A stretch of 64,000 nucleotides of DNA from Nonomuraea soli (GTDB taxonomy: Bacteria > Actinomycetota > Actinomycetes > Streptosporangiales > Streptosporangiaceae), in the NCBI RefSeq assembly GCF_013761175.1, contig NZ_JACDUR010000003.1, positions 535,692 to 599,691 on the forward strand, given 5' to 3'. Each line of letters begins with the position of its first letter. Positions within the stretch are counted from its first letter, which is position 1. Shown in pieces: positions 48,504 through 61,843 of the stretch. The translations under genes were made by a program, and so were the position numbers. Under the pieces are notes generated by a model. That model was given only the letters and a program-made list of their open reading frames with translations. It was not told the DNA's origin and did no database searches.

Positions 48504-49003
48504 TGGGACAGTTTCCCGTATCCGTCCCGCCCGTACCAGTGAATGGCACAACGTGAGGGTTGCGTGTTGCGTCCGGGCGGGGAAATGCGGGATCGAGCAT
48601 CTTGGCGAGCGCCCCGCTTCGCCTCCATCAAGTAGGGCCAAAACTCACGCGCGGATCGGGCCACTTCTCACCGCTGAAATCACTCGCATTTTCGAGTGGT
48701 AACGGACCGATTGGTCTATATCAGACCTACAGCGAGGCTTGTCGGATTCTCCATAGCCTCCAGCCGAGAGCGCGGCCGAGTACGTCGCGGACCGAATGGC
48801 CTTGGACTTCCGCCACGGACTGGCACAAGCACGCGTACGACGCAGCCGCGCCTACCCGTACAGGGCCAGTACGACTACCCGGTCTCCAGAAGTCAAGGGC
48901 GACCCGCCCACGCAGAGTCCGCCATGTCGCCATGTGTCTAACTGGACTGGTCTCTGTCACCTGCTGCCAGCCGATCTTGATGGCAAATCGATGGCCAACG
49001 ATC
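48504..49003. other. Gene-poor stretch with orphan palindromes
   Basis: About 500 bp between the DinB-like gene and the terminator of tRNA-Ile with no supported gene. It holds several inverted repeats (48681-48727) but the only open frames (for example 48727-49005 on the minus strand, 92 codons) show no known family and no convincing ribosome site. Adjacent to a tRNA gene, it could be a relic of an integrated element (speculative). No duplicated tRNA 3' end is seen. Confidence 0.5.
48681..48727. promoter_or_regulatory. Three adjoining inverted repeats
   Basis: CACTCG (48681-48686) / CGAGTG (48693-48698), then GACC-GATT-GGTC (48705-48716), then GGTCT-ATATC-AGACC (48713-48727), the last two sharing GGTC. 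TetR-type operators have this look, and TATATC between arms could be a -10. No nearby gene is suited to it, so it may be left over from a lost gene. Confidence 0.4.
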
Positions 49004-49038
49004 AAAAGGCCGCTCCCCGATCTCCGGGAAACGGCCTC
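49004..49038 (-). terminator. Rho-independent terminator after tRNA-Ile
   Basis: On the minus strand AGGCCGTTTCCCGG (49024-49037) pairs with CGGGGAGCGGCCT (49007-49019) through an ATCT-type loop, followed by TTTT (49004-49007). It lies about 20 nt after the tRNA-Ile 3' end, which fits a tRNA transcript terminator. Confidence 0.8.
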
Positions 49039-49056
49039 TGAACTGGTAAAACTCTG

Positions 49057-49130
49057 TGGGGCTAAGAGGACTTGAACCTCTGACCTCTTCCTTATCAGGG
49101 AAGCGCTCTAACCGTCTGAGCTATAGCCCC
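49057..49130 (-). tRNA. tRNA-Ile (anticodon GAT)
   Basis: 74 nt on the minus strand. Acceptor GGGGCTA pairs with TAGCCCC; D arm includes AGCTCAGACGGTTAGAGC; the anticodon loop is CTGATAA with GAT; T arm includes GAGGTTCAAGTCCTC. The discriminator is A and CCA is not encoded. tRNA-Ile(GAT) next to gyrA and the DUF3566 gene is standard in actinobacteria; the often adjacent tRNA-Ala is not present in this window. TACGGT about 20 nt upstream could be its -10. Confidence 0.97.
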
Positions 49131-49191
49131 GCGCTCACCAAACCGTACCGTATCCCGGCCAGTTGCGGCGACGGAGAAAAGCTTACCAACA

Positions 49192-49219
49192 CCTGGGGGC
49201 TGCTCGCGCCGCCCCCAGG
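49192..49219 (-). terminator. Stem-loop at the end of the gyrA/DUF3566 unit
   Basis: CCTGGGGGC (49192-49200), a 10-nt loop and GCCCCCAGG (49211-49219) make a 9-bp GC stem, 9 nt after the DUF3566 stop at 49228. There is no T-run, as is common for actinobacterial stem-loop terminators, so function is likely but not certain. Confidence 0.55.
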
Positions 49220-49227
49220 CATCGGAC

Positions 49228-49950
49228 TCACTCGGCTTCGCTGAAGGTCACCTCGACGCCTCCGACCAGATCGGCCGCGACGTTGTAGATGACCGCTCCC
49301 AGGGTGGACAGCGCGGTGATCAGCACCACGTTCACGGCTCCGATCAGAGCCGTGTACCCCAGGATGCGCACCGGCTCGAACCACGACTTGATGTCGAACC
49401 CGAGCGTGTTCTGCCCATCGGAGTTGTTGAGCTGGTTGAACATCGAGATGATCGAGTCGAACACCCCGAGCGCGGACAGCACGCCGTACAGGACGGCCAC
49501 CGCGACGAAGAGCACCACGAAGCAGACCAGCGACAGCACGAAGCTGAACTTCATCGCCGACCAGGGCTCCACGCGGCGCAGCACGAGGTGTGCCTTGCGC
49601 GGGAGTCTGGCCTGGGCGGTCTTGGACTTCTTGGGCGTCTCCACGGGCGTGGCGGGAGCGGCCGGAGGCGGGGCCTCCGAGGTCAGGACAGGGCGGACGC
49701 GAACGGTGTCGTTCGTGTCCTCCTCCTCGACCCTGATCTCGGCGATCCTGGTCTCGGCGATCTTGTTGTCGGCCTTGAGCGGCCGGTCGGCCTTGAGCGG
49801 CTTCTCCTCTGGCGAGGTGTTCTGCTGCTCAACGGTGGCCGTGGTCTCGTCGACGGACTCTTCCTTGGGCTTCTGGCCGTTCTCACGAGCCTGCTGCCCG
49901 TTCTCCCGTGCCGCGGACTTCGTCTTGGCAGAGCTGCCCTGGACGCTCAT
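49228..49950 (-). CDS. DUF3566 transmembrane protein
   Basis: A 240-residue protein. The first 125 residues are a hydrophilic, charged and Pro/Thr-rich cytoplasmic region (no fold), followed by the DUF3566 domain: KAHLVLRRVEPWSAMKFSFV, a first helix around VLSLVCFVVLFVAVAVLYGV, a conserved extracellular piece (SDGQNTLGFDIKSWFEPVRI) and a second helix (GAVNVVLITALSTLGAVIYN). The gene follows gyrA in most actinobacteria; function not settled, perhaps cell-division or envelope related. The ATG is 3 nt after the gyrA stop, so it is co-transcribed with gyrA. Confidence 0.87.
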   Translation of the reverse strand: MSVQGSSAKTKSAARENGQQARENGQKPKEESVDETTATVEQQNTSPEEKPLKADRPLKADNKIAETRIAEIRVEEEDTNDTVRVRPVLTSEAPPPAAPATPVETPKKSKTAQARLPRKAHLVLRRVEPWSAMKFSFVLSLVCFVVLFVAVAVLYGVLSALGVFDSIISMFNQLNNSDGQNTLGFDIKSWFEPVRILGYTALIGAVNVVLITALSTLGAVIYNVAADLVGGVEVTFSEAE

Positions 49951-49953
49951 GGC

Positions 49954-52449
<2,496 letters not shown>

Positions 52450-52482
52450 GTGCAAAGATCCTTTTCTGAGGTACGGCTAGCG

Positions 52483-54492
<2,010 letters not shown>

Positions 54493-54592
54493 TCACCGTC
54501 GTGAGTGCCCCGATGCGTTGGCCACCCCCAAGGGGAATCGGCTTCACACGCCGGGGGTGACACGCAAGCGGACGTGTCCGGAATCCGCTTTC

Positions 54593-54598
54593 ATTCTA
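54593..54598 (-). promoter_or_regulatory. Likely gyrB -10 element
   Basis: TAGAAT on the minus strand, about 170 bp upstream of the gyrB start codon. It is the best TANNNT match in the 286-bp gap; the -35 region (ACACCT-like) is weak. Leader of about 160 nt is implied. Confidence 0.4.
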
Positions 54599-54712
54599 CC
54601 GGTTATTCGGGGCCTAGGTGTGCATGAACGCGCCTGAACGCCTCTGTCGCTTGTTTGGCCCTCGTTCGGGCATCCCCCCACCGGAACGGGGGTCGTCGCG
54701 TCTCAGGCTTGA

Positions 54713-55537
54713 TTAGCCGTAGGTGTCGCCTGGACCGGTGCTGCCCGTCACTCGCAGGCCCCCTGCTGGTCGCGGAGCGTTTTGCGGGCCTCTGACCTTT
54801 ACTTTCGTCACCGTGCCGTCGCCGAGCTCCTCGTTGAGCCTGCGGACAAGGGTGCGGGCGAGGAGGCGGACCTGGGTGGCCCAGGCTGTGGAATCGGCCA
54901 CAATCAGCACCTCGCCGTCCTCGAACGACTCGGGCTTGGTGTGCGCGGCCAGGTCGGGGCCGACGATCTCGATCCAGCGGCCGAACACTCCGCCCACCTT
55001 GGCGCTCTGCTCCCAGCCGCGGTCGGACAGCAGGTCCATGATGGCCCGGCCGAAAAGCTGGGGGTCGCCGCCGGAGCGGCCGGCGCCGGGGGCCTTCTTG
55101 CGGGGTTCGCGGCGGGGGAGCTGGCCGCGCCTGGCGGCATCGGCCTTCGCCTGGGCGAGCTTCTCGCGCGCCATCGCCACCCCACGCGCGGTCGTCGCCG
55201 CCTGCGCCCCGGAGCCGTCTCCCCGGGAGTTCCCGCCCTGCGCCCCGGAGCCGTCTCCCTGGGAGTTACCGCCCTGCGCCCCGGAGCCGTCGCCCTTCCC
55301 GACGCCGCCAACGGAACCCTCACCGCTCCCAGAGGAGCCCTGGCCGCCCCCTGAAGCGCCCGACAGACCCTCGCGCCCCCGGCCCGCCCCGGGAGCACCC
55401 TCAACCCCTCGCGCCCCTCCAGCGGCCCTCTGGGGTGCCCCTTCTGAGGCACCCCCCGCGGACGCCCGCCCTCCTCGGCGGGAAGCGGACCCGTCCCCCC
55501 CGGATCCACGGCCTGTGGACAACCCGTCATCGGACAC
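54713..55537 (-). CDS. DUF721/DciA-family protein with Gly-rich N-terminus
   Basis: A 274-residue protein. The C-terminal 140 residues form the DUF721/DciA domain ([80 protein letters not shown]). DciA loads replicative helicase in many bacteria, and the gene is always near recF-gyrB in actinobacteria. The N-terminal half is a low-complexity Gly/Ser/Ala/Arg region with in-frame repeats of [14 protein letters not shown] at 55537 overlaps the recF end by 11 nt, with GGGAG upstream. The helicase-loading role is from the family. Confidence 0.85.
   Translation of the reverse strand: MSDDGLSTGRGSGGDGSASRRGGRASAGGASEGAPQRAAGGARGVEGAPGAGRGREGLSGASGGGQGSSGSGEGSVGGVGKGDGSGAQGGNSQGDGSGAQGGNSRGDGSGAQAATTARGVAMAREKLAQAKADAARRGQLPRREPRKKAPGAGRSGGDPQLFGRAIMDLLSDRGWEQSAKVGGVFGRWIEIVGPDLAAHTKPESFEDGEVLIVADSTAWATQVRLLARTLVRRLNEELGDGTVTKVKVRGPQNAPRPAGGLRVTGSTGPGDTYG
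55204..55295 (-). repeat. 36-bp tandem repeats in the DUF721 gene
   Basis: Units at 55204-55239, 55240-55275 and a partial at 55276-55295 share GCGCCCCGGAGCCGTCTCCC. They encode [16 protein letters not shown] 12-residue units in frame, in the disordered N-terminal half of the DUF721 protein. Confidence 0.8.
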
Positions 55538-56798
55538 GTGTCACGCTCCCTTCCACCACGTCGAACCGTGCCCCGATCAACTCCTGGGGCACATCGGCCG
55601 GCACCGCGGCCGTGATCAACACCTGCTCGGCGGGCGCCACGATCTCGGCCAGCCGACGCCTGCGCTGCGAGTCGAGCTCGGCGAAGACGTCGTCGAGGAT
55701 GAGCACCGGGTCACCCCCGTCGGCGCGCAGCAGGTCGTACGCTGCCAGCCGCAACGCCAGCGCGAACGACCACGACTCCCCGTGGCTGGCGTAACCCCGT
55801 GCGGGCAGCTCGCCCAGCCCGAGCACCAGGTCGTCGCGGTGCGGCCCCACCAGGGTGACCCCCCGCTCCAGCTCTGCCGCACGCACCTCGGCCAGCCGCT
55901 CGAGCAACCGCGCCTCGAGGACCGAATGGGGTGGAACATCCACACCCTCCGAGGAAGTTTTCCCCAGCTCTGTGGATAACGTCTGTGTATCGGGAACTCC
56001 CGCTGCCGCGGAAGCCCCGTCCTCGCCGGTGTCCCCACCTGTGGACAACGTGCTGCGATAGGCGAGGCTCGCCGGTGCGCTGGTGGGCGCGAGTGCCGCA
56101 TAAGCGCTGGCCACCAGGGGTCGCAACGCCTCGACCAGGTCGAGGCGGGCGCGCAGGAGCTCGGCGCCGTGTCGCGCCAGATGCTGGTCCCACACCTCGA
56201 GCGTGCTCAGGACGTCGCCCGCGCCCGCCGCCTCGAACCCGGAGTCGCGCTCGGCCCTGCGCGGACTGCGCCCGCCGCCGCGCCGTGCCTGCGCCGCCGT
56301 ACGCAACAGAGCGCCACGCTGCTTCAGCACCCGGTCGTAGTCGGCGCGCACCCCCGCGAAACGCGGGGTCCTGGCGACGAGCAGGTCGTCGAGGAAGCGG
56401 CGGCGCTCCGACGGGTCGCCCTTCACCAGGGCCAGGTCCTCGGGCGCGAACAGGACCGTGCGCAGCAGGCCGATGACGTCGCGCGGGCGGGAGACGGGGG
56501 AGCGGTTGAGCCTGGCCCGGTTGGCGCGGCCGGGGTTGATCTCCAGCTCGACCAGCGCCCGGCGGTCGTCCCTGTGGACAGCGCAGCGCACCACGGCACG
56601 CGCGGCGCCCTGCCGTACGAGAGGCGCGTCGTTGGCGACCCGGTGACTGGAGTGCGTCGCCACGTAGCCGAGCGCCTCGACCAGGTTGGTCTTGCCCTGG
56701 CCGTTGGGCCCCACGAAGGCCGTGACGCCCGGCTCCAGGCCGAGCTCCACGGACGCGTAGGACCGGAAGTCGGTCAGCGAGAGGTGGGCGACATGCAC
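55527..56798 (-). CDS. recF: DNA replication/repair protein RecF
   Basis: A 423-residue SMC-like ATPase that aids RecA loading at gaps. Walker A is [18 protein letters not shown], the signature region [19 protein letters not shown], Walker [21 protein letters not shown]. An insertion around residues 255-295 ([19 protein letters not shown]) is disordered and not in other RecF proteins. GTG at 56798 starts the family-typical [20 protein letters not shown]. Order dnaN-gnd-recF-DUF721-gyrB is usual here. It overlaps the DUF721 gene by 11 nt. Confidence 0.95.
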   Translation of the reverse strand: MHVAHLSLTDFRSYASVELGLEPGVTAFVGPNGQGKTNLVEALGYVATHSSHRVANDAPLVRQGAARAVVRCAVHRDDRRALVELEINPGRANRARLNRSPVSRPRDVIGLLRTVLFAPEDLALVKGDPSERRRFLDDLLVARTPRFAGVRADYDRVLKQRGALLRTAAQARRGGGRSPRRAERDSGFEAAGAGDVLSTLEVWDQHLARHGAELLRARLDLVEALRPLVASAYAALAPTSAPASLAYRSTLSTGGDTGEDGASAAAGVPDTQTLSTELGKTSSEGVDVPPHSVLEARLLERLAEVRAAELERGVTLVGPHRDDLVLGLGELPARGYASHGESWSFALALRLAAYDLLRADGGDPVLILDDVFAELDSQRRRRLAEIVAPAEQVLITAAVPADVPQELIGARFDVVEGSVTRVR

Positions 56799-56869
56799 CC
56801 CACGAAGGTTAGTCGGCCACACCGACCACGTGGGTCACCGACGTGCCTACCTGTGGAAAACGCTATGAC

Positions 56870-56921
56870 GTACGGCGGGCAGCCGCACAAGCGAGGTACG
56901 GCGGGCAACCGTACAAGCGAG
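56870..56921. repeat. Two tandem 26-bp direct repeats between gnd and recF
   Basis: Units 56870-56895 and 56896-56921, each a variant of GTACGGCGGGCAACCGTACA + AGCGAG, differing at two positions. They lie just downstream of gnd (56957), in the 158-bp gap before recF. Role unknown. Confidence 0.7.
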
Positions 56922-56956
56922 CCGCCCGCCGGAAACACTCGGACCCGGCAGACGCC

Positions 56957-57892
56957 TCAGACCACCGGCGGCGTGACGTCGGCACCGGGGGAGTCGGCGC
57001 CCTTTTCCACAGACCCCGCCGTCGACGTCACAGCGTGCCCGCCGAACTGGTTGCGCAGCGCCGCGACCACCTTCATCGCCGGCGAGTCGTCCTGCCGCGA
57101 GGCGAACCGGGCGAACAGCGCGGCGGTGATCACCGGCAGCGGGACCGCGTGGTCCACAGCCGCCTGCACCGTCCAGCGGCCCTCTCCGGAGTCCTGTGCA
57201 TAACCTTTGAGCTCGTCGAGGTGCTCGTCGTCGTCGAGCGCCCGCACCAGCAGGTCGAGCAGCCACGAGCGGATGACCGTGCCGGTGCGCCAGCTCGAGA
57301 ACGATCCGCGCACGTCCTTGACGATGTCGGAGGCCTCGAGCAGCTCCCAGCCCTCGGCGAAGGCCTGCATCATGCCGTACTCGATGCCGTTGTGGACCAT
57401 CTTGGCGAAGTGGCCCGCGCCGACGTCGCCGGCGTGGACGAAACCGTCCTCGCCCTCCGGCTTGAGCGTCTCGAAGATCGGCATGACCTGCGCGACGTGC
57501 TCGGTCGTGCCGCCGCACATGAGGGCGTAGCCGTTCTGCAGGCCCCACACGCCGCCGCTGACACCGCAGTCGACGAAGCCGATGCCTCGCTCGGCCAGCT
57601 CGGCGGCGTGCTTCTGGTCATCCACATAGTGGGAGTTGCCGCCGTCGACGACCAGGTCGCCGGGGGAGAGGTGTTCGCCCAGCTCGTTGATCGTCGCCTG
57701 GGTGGGCGCGCCCGCGGGCACCATCACCCATACCGCGCGTGGCGCCTGGAGCCGTTCGATGAGTTCTTTCAGGCTCCCGACGTCGCTGATGTCGGGATTG
57801 CGGTCGTATCCGACGACCTCATGACCACCGCGGCGCAGCCGCTCGGCCATGTTGCCACCCATCTTGCCCAGCCCGATCATGCCGATCTGCAT
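56957..57892 (-). CDS. gnd: 6-phosphogluconate dehydrogenase, decarboxylating (short form)
   Basis: A 311-residue dehydrogenase of the short (YqeC/GndA-like) type. The Rossmann motif is MQIGMIGLGKMGGNMAERL, then VDGGNSHYVDDQKHAAELAE and VDCGVSGGVWGLQNGYALMCGG, and MVHNGIEYGMMQAFAEGWEL with the catalytic Lys region. It oxidises 6-phosphogluconate to ribulose-5-phosphate plus CO2; the short form often prefers NAD+. The gene lies between dnaN and recF as in Streptomyces and Streptosporangium relatives, and probably has its own promoter. Confidence 0.93.
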   Translation of the reverse strand: MQIGMIGLGKMGGNMAERLRRGGHEVVGYDRNPDISDVGSLKELIERLQAPRAVWVMVPAGAPTQATINELGEHLSPGDLVVDGGNSHYVDDQKHAAELAERGIGFVDCGVSGGVWGLQNGYALMCGGTTEHVAQVMPIFETLKPEGEDGFVHAGDVGAGHFAKMVHNGIEYGMMQAFAEGWELLEASDIVKDVRGSFSSWRTGTVIRSWLLDLLVRALDDDEHLDELKGYAQDSGEGRWTVQAAVDHAVPLPVITAALFARFASRQDDSPAMKVVAALRNQFGGHAVTSTAGSVEKGADSPGADVTPPVV

Positions 57893-58000
57893 GTGTACCT
57901 CCCCCTAAGGAGACCATCATCTCTCAAGCCTCTGCCCATACCGGCGGCAGGCATCCTCCCACGCGTGTCCCCATGGTTTATCCACAGGGCGGTGGATAGA

Positions 58001-59137
58001 TCAGCTCGACAGGCGGATGGGCATGATGAGGTAGCGGTAGTCGGGAGTTCCGTCGTCCACGGGCTTTCCACCGGTGAGGATGGCGGGCTTGGTCGACGTG
58101 GTCATCTGCAGCCTGGCCCGGTCGGAGTCGAGCGCGCCCAGTCCCTCCAGCAGGAACTGGTGGTTGAAGGCGATGTTCATCTCGTCGCCCTCGTAGTCCA
58201 CAGGCAGCACCTCGACGGCCTGGGCCTCGTCGCCGCTGCCCGCCTCCAGCACGACCTCGCCGCCACGGAAGGCCAGCCGTACAGGCGTGTTGCGCTCGGC
58301 GACCAGCGCCACACGCTTCACGGCCTCGACGAACGGGCCTGTGGACAACTCCGCCTTGGCGGCGAACTCGGTCGGCAGCAGCGAGCGGTACTTGGGGAAC
58401 TCCGGGTCGAGCAGGCGGGTGGTGGTGCGGCGGCCGGCGCTGGAGAAGCCGATCATGCCCTCGCCGGTGCCGCCCGCGGAGCTGAGCGCGATCTCCACCT
58501 CAGCGCCTGTGGATCCGAGCGCCTTGGCGGTGTCGGCGAGCGTCTTGCCCGGCACCATCGCGATGGCCGAGAAGTCGGGCTGGCCGGGGTTCCACTTCAG
58601 TTCGCGTACGGCGAGGCGGTAGCGGTCGGTGGCGGCCAGGGTGACGGTGTCGCCCTCGATCTCCATGCGCACGCCCGTGAGCATGGGCAGCGTGTCGTCA
58701 CGACCGGCGGCGACCGCGGTCTGGGCCACGGCGGCGGCGAACACGTCGGCGCCGATCCGCCCGGCCGCCGGGGGCATCGCCGGCAGGGAGGGGTAGTCCT
58801 CCACAGGCATGGTGAGCAGGGTGAAGCGGGCGCTGCCACAGGTGACGACGGCCTTAGGGCCTTCGACCACGAAATCCACAGGCTGTGCGGGAAGCGCGCG
58901 AGTGATCTCGGCGAGCAGCTTGCCGGAGACCAGCACCACACCCGGTTCGCCGGTCTGTGGCTCAAGGGTCACCTCGGCCGAGACCTCGTAGTCGAAGCCC
59001 GACAGCTTCAGCTGCTGCTCCTCGGTCACCTCCAGGCGCATACCTGCCAGAACGGGGACGGACGGGCGGGCAGGGAGGCTGCGTGCCGTCCATGCCACCG
59101 CCTCAGCGAGGACGTCTCGCTCGATTCGGAACATCAC
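58001..59137 (-). CDS. dnaN: DNA polymerase III beta subunit (sliding clamp)
   Basis: A 378-residue clamp that tethers polymerase III to DNA. Three topologically equal domains: MFRIERDVLAEAVAWTARSL at the start, GADVFAAAVAQTAVAAGRDD in the second, and FVEAVKRVALVAERNTPVRL in the third, with the C-terminal end PDYRYLIMPIRLSS containing the clamp-motif MPIRL. GTG at 59137 is taken because AGGAGG lies 9 nt upstream and it then aligns with the family N-terminus; ATG at 59134 is possible. Transcribed away from the origin. Confidence 0.96.
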   Translation of the reverse strand: MMFRIERDVLAEAVAWTARSLPARPSVPVLAGMRLEVTEEQQLKLSGFDYEVSAEVTLEPQTGEPGVVLVSGKLLAEITRALPAQPVDFVVEGPKAVVTCGSARFTLLTMPVEDYPSLPAMPPAAGRIGADVFAAAVAQTAVAAGRDDTLPMLTGVRMEIEGDTVTLAATDRYRLAVRELKWNPGQPDFSAIAMVPGKTLADTAKALGSTGAEVEIALSSAGGTGEGMIGFSSAGRRTTTRLLDPEFPKYRSLLPTEFAAKAELSTGPFVEAVKRVALVAERNTPVRLAFRGGEVVLEAGSGDEAQAVEVLPVDYEGDEMNIAFNHQFLLEGLGALDSDRARLQMTTSTKPAILTGGKPVDDGTPDYRYLIMPIRLSS

Positions 59138-59651
59138 GGTGATCAACCTCCTGGTCTCGTTGCTGATTCAAGTGTTCACTCTCCCGCACCTCTGGACGGG
59201 CGGAACCCCTCTATGGGTCTTGAGTTTCTTTGTAAGAGAGATATCTGGTCTTCACAGTAGGGGCGGTGGATACTGTGGATATCCCGCGTTTCCGCAGCTC
59301 AAGCCCCCGGTTTTCATCCACCGTCGCTGTGTGTGGACGTTGGGGAAGACTGCGCGGCCTGGGGACAACGCAGCGTTCCCCACAGGCCTTCCCCAGATCT
59401 GGGGGTCTTCATCCACTGGTTATCCACGAGGTTTCCACCGGTTGTCCACGGGGTAGAGAGATCCTTTAGGCGGGGTGGAACTTGTTCACACAGGGCGTCC
59501 CCAAGTCATCCACCGGTTGCCCACAAGTTCTCCTCAGGTTTTCCGCAGACTTATCCCCAGCCTCTGTGTACGAATTTTCCGATCTTGATCGCCCCGAACC
59601 CCGGAAATCTCGGGGTTTTGCTGATCCACAGCGTTATCCACAGGGTGTGTA
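59138..59651. other. oriC region between dnaA and dnaN
   Basis: 514 bp with no gene, dense in DnaA boxes. Perfect TTATCCACA at 59634-59642; close matches TTATCCACG (59420-59428), TTGTCCACG (59442-59450), TTGTTCACA (59482-59490), TTGCCCACA (59517-59525), TTATCCCCA (59551-59559), TGATCCACA (59622-59630), and inverted TGTGGATAT (59274-59282) and TGTGGACGT (59332-59340). Box density and position are those of the actinobacterial chromosomal origin. The AT-rich stretch 59224-59260 (TTTCTTTGTAAGAGAGATAT) is a candidate unwinding element. Confidence 0.93.
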
Positions 59652-61169
59652 TCAAGAACTGCGCGACTGTTGCTTGATACGCATCGTCAGCTCGTTGACC
59701 TGGTTGTACATCGAGCGGCGCTCGGCGATGAGCGAGCGGATCTTGCGCTCCGCGTGCATGACCGTGGTGTGGTCGCGGCCGCCGAACTGCTGGCCGATCT
59801 TCGGAAGTGACAGGTCCGTCAGCTCTCTGGCCAGGTACATCGCGATCTGCCGCGCGTTCACCAGCGCCCGGCTGCGGCTGCTTCCACACAGGTCGTCGAT
59901 GGAGATGCCGAAGTACTCGGCGGTCTTCGCCATGATCACGGCGATCGTGATCTCCGAACCGGAGTCGGAGGTGATCAGGTCCTTCAGGACCACCTCGGCC
60001 AGTTGGAGATCCACAGACTGCCGGTTCAGACTGGCGAAGGCGGTGACCCGGATGAGGGCGCCCTCCAGCTCACGGATGTTTGTGGATATCCGCGAGGCGA
60101 TGTACTCCAGCACCTCGGGCGGCGCGGCCAGGCCCTCCTGGATCGCCTTCTTCCTGAGGATGGCGATGCGCGTCTCCAGCTCGGGCGGCTGGACGTCGGT
60201 GATCAGACCCCACTCGAACCGGTTGCGCAGCCGGTCTTCCAGCGTGATCAGCTGCTTCGGCGCGCGGTCGGAGGAGATCACGATCTGCTTGTTGGCGTTG
60301 TGGAGCGTGTTGAAGGTGTGGAAGAACTCCTCCTGCGTCTGCTCCTTGCCCTCCAGGAACTGGATGTCGTCCACAAGCAGGATGTCGATCGCCCGGTAGC
60401 GGCTGCGGAAACCGTCGGCCTTGTGGTCGCGGATGCTGTTGATGAAGTCGTTGGTGAACTCCTCGGAGCTCACGTAGCGAACCCGCGCACCGTCATAGAG
60501 AGACTGTGCGTAGTGGCCGATCGCGTGCAGCAGGTGGGTTTTCCCCAGGCCCGAGTCGCCGTAGATGAACAGCGGGTTGTACGCCTTGGCCGGCGCCTCG
60601 GCCACCGCGACCGCCGCCGCGTGGGCGAAACGGTTGCTGGCGCCGATGACGAAGGTCTCGAACGTGTACTTCTGGTTGAGCCTTGCCGACTCGCTCGGCT
60701 TGTTGCTCTTGGCCTCCCACCTGTTCTGTGGTTGAGGCTGTGGATATTCGGTGGACGACGGCCGCGGCTCAGGCTGTGGAGAGTAGTACTGCGGAGGCTC
60801 CGGGGCCTGGTAGTGCTGGGGTTGCGGCGGCTGTGAATATTCACGGGGTGGCTCCACACCCTGGGGATAACTCGGAGCCACAGGCTGGGGAGGAGCGACC
60901 GGCTGGTCGGGGATCGTGGTGTCGATCAGTACGGCGAGCCGCATCGGTCGCCCGAGCTCCTGGGAGAGGGCGTGCGCGACGAGGGCCCGGAGCTTGCGCT
61001 CGATCAGGTCCTTGATGAAGTCGTTGGGGACGCCGAGGACGATCGTGTCGTCGGCCAGTGCGATCGGGCGGACCATCGACAGCCAGGTGCGCTGCTGGAT
61101 CGGCACGCTCTCGTCGAGGAAGTTCTCCAGCGCGCGCTGCCAGATCGGACCGAGGTCTCCGCCGGTCAT
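59652..61169 (-). CDS. dnaA: Chromosomal replication initiator DnaA
   Basis: A 505-residue AAA+ initiator. Domain I is the N-terminal 100 residues ([20 protein letters not shown]); domain II is Pro/Gln-rich (about 115-175); domain III has Walker [21 protein letters not shown], Walker [21 protein letters not shown] and the sensor regions; domain IV has the DnaA box-binding helix in [20 protein letters not shown]. It binds the boxes at 59138-59651 and 61170-61643. ATG at 61169 has AAGGAG 5 nt upstream; a GTG at 61196 would add nine residues. All key motifs are intact. Confidence 0.97.
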   Translation of the reverse strand: MTGGDLGPIWQRALENFLDESVPIQQRTWLSMVRPIALADDTIVLGVPNDFIKDLIERKLRALVAHALSQELGRPMRLAVLIDTTIPDQPVAPPQPVAPSYPQGVEPPREYSQPPQPQHYQAPEPPQYYSPQPEPRPSSTEYPQPQPQNRWEAKSNKPSESARLNQKYTFETFVIGASNRFAHAAAVAVAEAPAKAYNPLFIYGDSGLGKTHLLHAIGHYAQSLYDGARVRYVSSEEFTNDFINSIRDHKADGFRSRYRAIDILLVDDIQFLEGKEQTQEEFFHTFNTLHNANKQIVISSDRAPKQLITLEDRLRNRFEWGLITDVQPPELETRIAILRKKAIQEGLAAPPEVLEYIASRISTNIRELEGALIRVTAFASLNRQSVDLQLAEVVLKDLITSDSGSEITIAVIMAKTAEYFGISIDDLCGSSRSRALVNARQIAMYLARELTDLSLPKIGQQFGGRDHTTVMHAERKIRSLIAERRSMYNQVNELTMRIKQQSRSS

Positions 61170-61643
61170 GGAAGCTCCTTGACCGAGGTGCTGCACATGT
61201 GCGGCTCCCTCCCTCTCCGTCGCGGCCCCCCGCGATTGTTATCCACATGCGACCTGCGCCCCGAAGGTCGTCGGCGGTGGATGTCCACAGGTGGGAGTCC
61301 ACACTGACTCCACAGGAGATCCACAACCTGTGCACAGCCCCATAGGCCCTGGGAATGGCCGACAGTAACCTTGTGCACACCTGTGTTCAAGACGTTGTCC
61401 ACAGCGTAGTGGTAGCTGGATGCACATACTCTTGACCTAGCTGTGCCGGTGGAAAAGTCGCCTGTGGATTCGTGGATAACCTGTCTCGGTTTGACCTGGG
61501 GCGGGATCGCCCCGTAACGTACGACGGTCGGCTTGCGCGCGACGGTTCTTCGTCATGCCCTCGCGACTTCGGCCGGCCAACCATGAGTGTCAAGCGTCCT
61601 TGCACCTGGCGAGGGCGCACTTTTAAGCCCTGGAGCCCACCCG
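61170..61643. other. dnaA-rpmH intergenic region with a second DnaA-box cluster
   Basis: 474 bp without a gene. Boxes: TTATCCACA (61239-61247, perfect), ATGTCCACA (61281-61289), TTGTCCACA (61395-61403), and inverted TGTGGATTC (61463-61471) and CGTGGATAA (61471-61479). It likely holds the dnaA promoter(s) subject to DnaA control, and the rpmH promoter at 61491-61520. Together with the dnaA-dnaN cluster it forms a bipartite origin. Confidence 0.85.
61491..61520 (+). promoter_or_regulatory. rpmH promoter
   Basis: TTGACC (61491-61496), 18-nt spacer and TAACGT (61515-61520), about 125 bp upstream of rpmH on the plus strand. The spacer contains GGGGCGGGATCGCCCC, an inverted repeat that could modulate it. 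Two inverted DnaA boxes lie just upstream. Confidence 0.55.
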
Positions 61644-61781
61644 ATGAGCAAGCGTACTTTCCAGCCGAACAACCGTCGCCGCGCGAAGACCCACGGCTTC
61701 CGGCTGCGCATGCGTACCCGGGCCGGCCGCGCCATCCTCGCCGCGCGCCGCCGCAAGGGTCGCGCGGTTCTGTCGGCCTGA
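61644..61781 (+). CDS. rpmH: Ribosomal protein bL34
   Basis: A 45-residue, very basic ribosomal protein: [20 protein letters not shown], then [20 protein letters not shown], matching bL34 end to end. Component of the large ribosomal subunit. The ATG has GGAG about 8 nt upstream. First gene of the rpmH-rnpA-yidD-yidC-jag block and transcribed away from oriC. A strong stem-loop separates it from rnpA. Confidence 0.98.
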   Translation: MSKRTFQPNNRRRAKTHGFRLRMRTRAGRAILAARRRKGRAVLSA

Positions 61782-61799
61782 CCCCCGGCCACTGACTTG

Positions 61800-61832
61800 A
61801 TCGCCCGCCGGTGCAGTGTGCCGGCGGGCGAT
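61800..61832 (+). terminator. Stem-loop between rpmH and rnpA
   Basis: ATCGCCCGCCGG (61800-61811), loop of 9 nt and CCGGCGGGCGAT (61821-61832) form a perfect 12-bp stem, directly before rnpA. No T-run. It may be a partial terminator or processing site that lowers rnpA expression relative to rpmH. Confidence 0.6.
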
Positions 61833-61843
61833 AGGTGTCTATC

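Noticed and set aside
48727..49005. 92-codon minus-strand frame downstream of tRNA-Ile as an integrase remnant
   Set aside because: No tyrosine or serine recombinase motif is visible and no convincing ribosome site; treated as non-coding.
56843..59260. 805-codon plus-strand frame across gnd and dnaN
   Set aside because: Antisense shadow; the minus strand codes complete gnd and dnaN.
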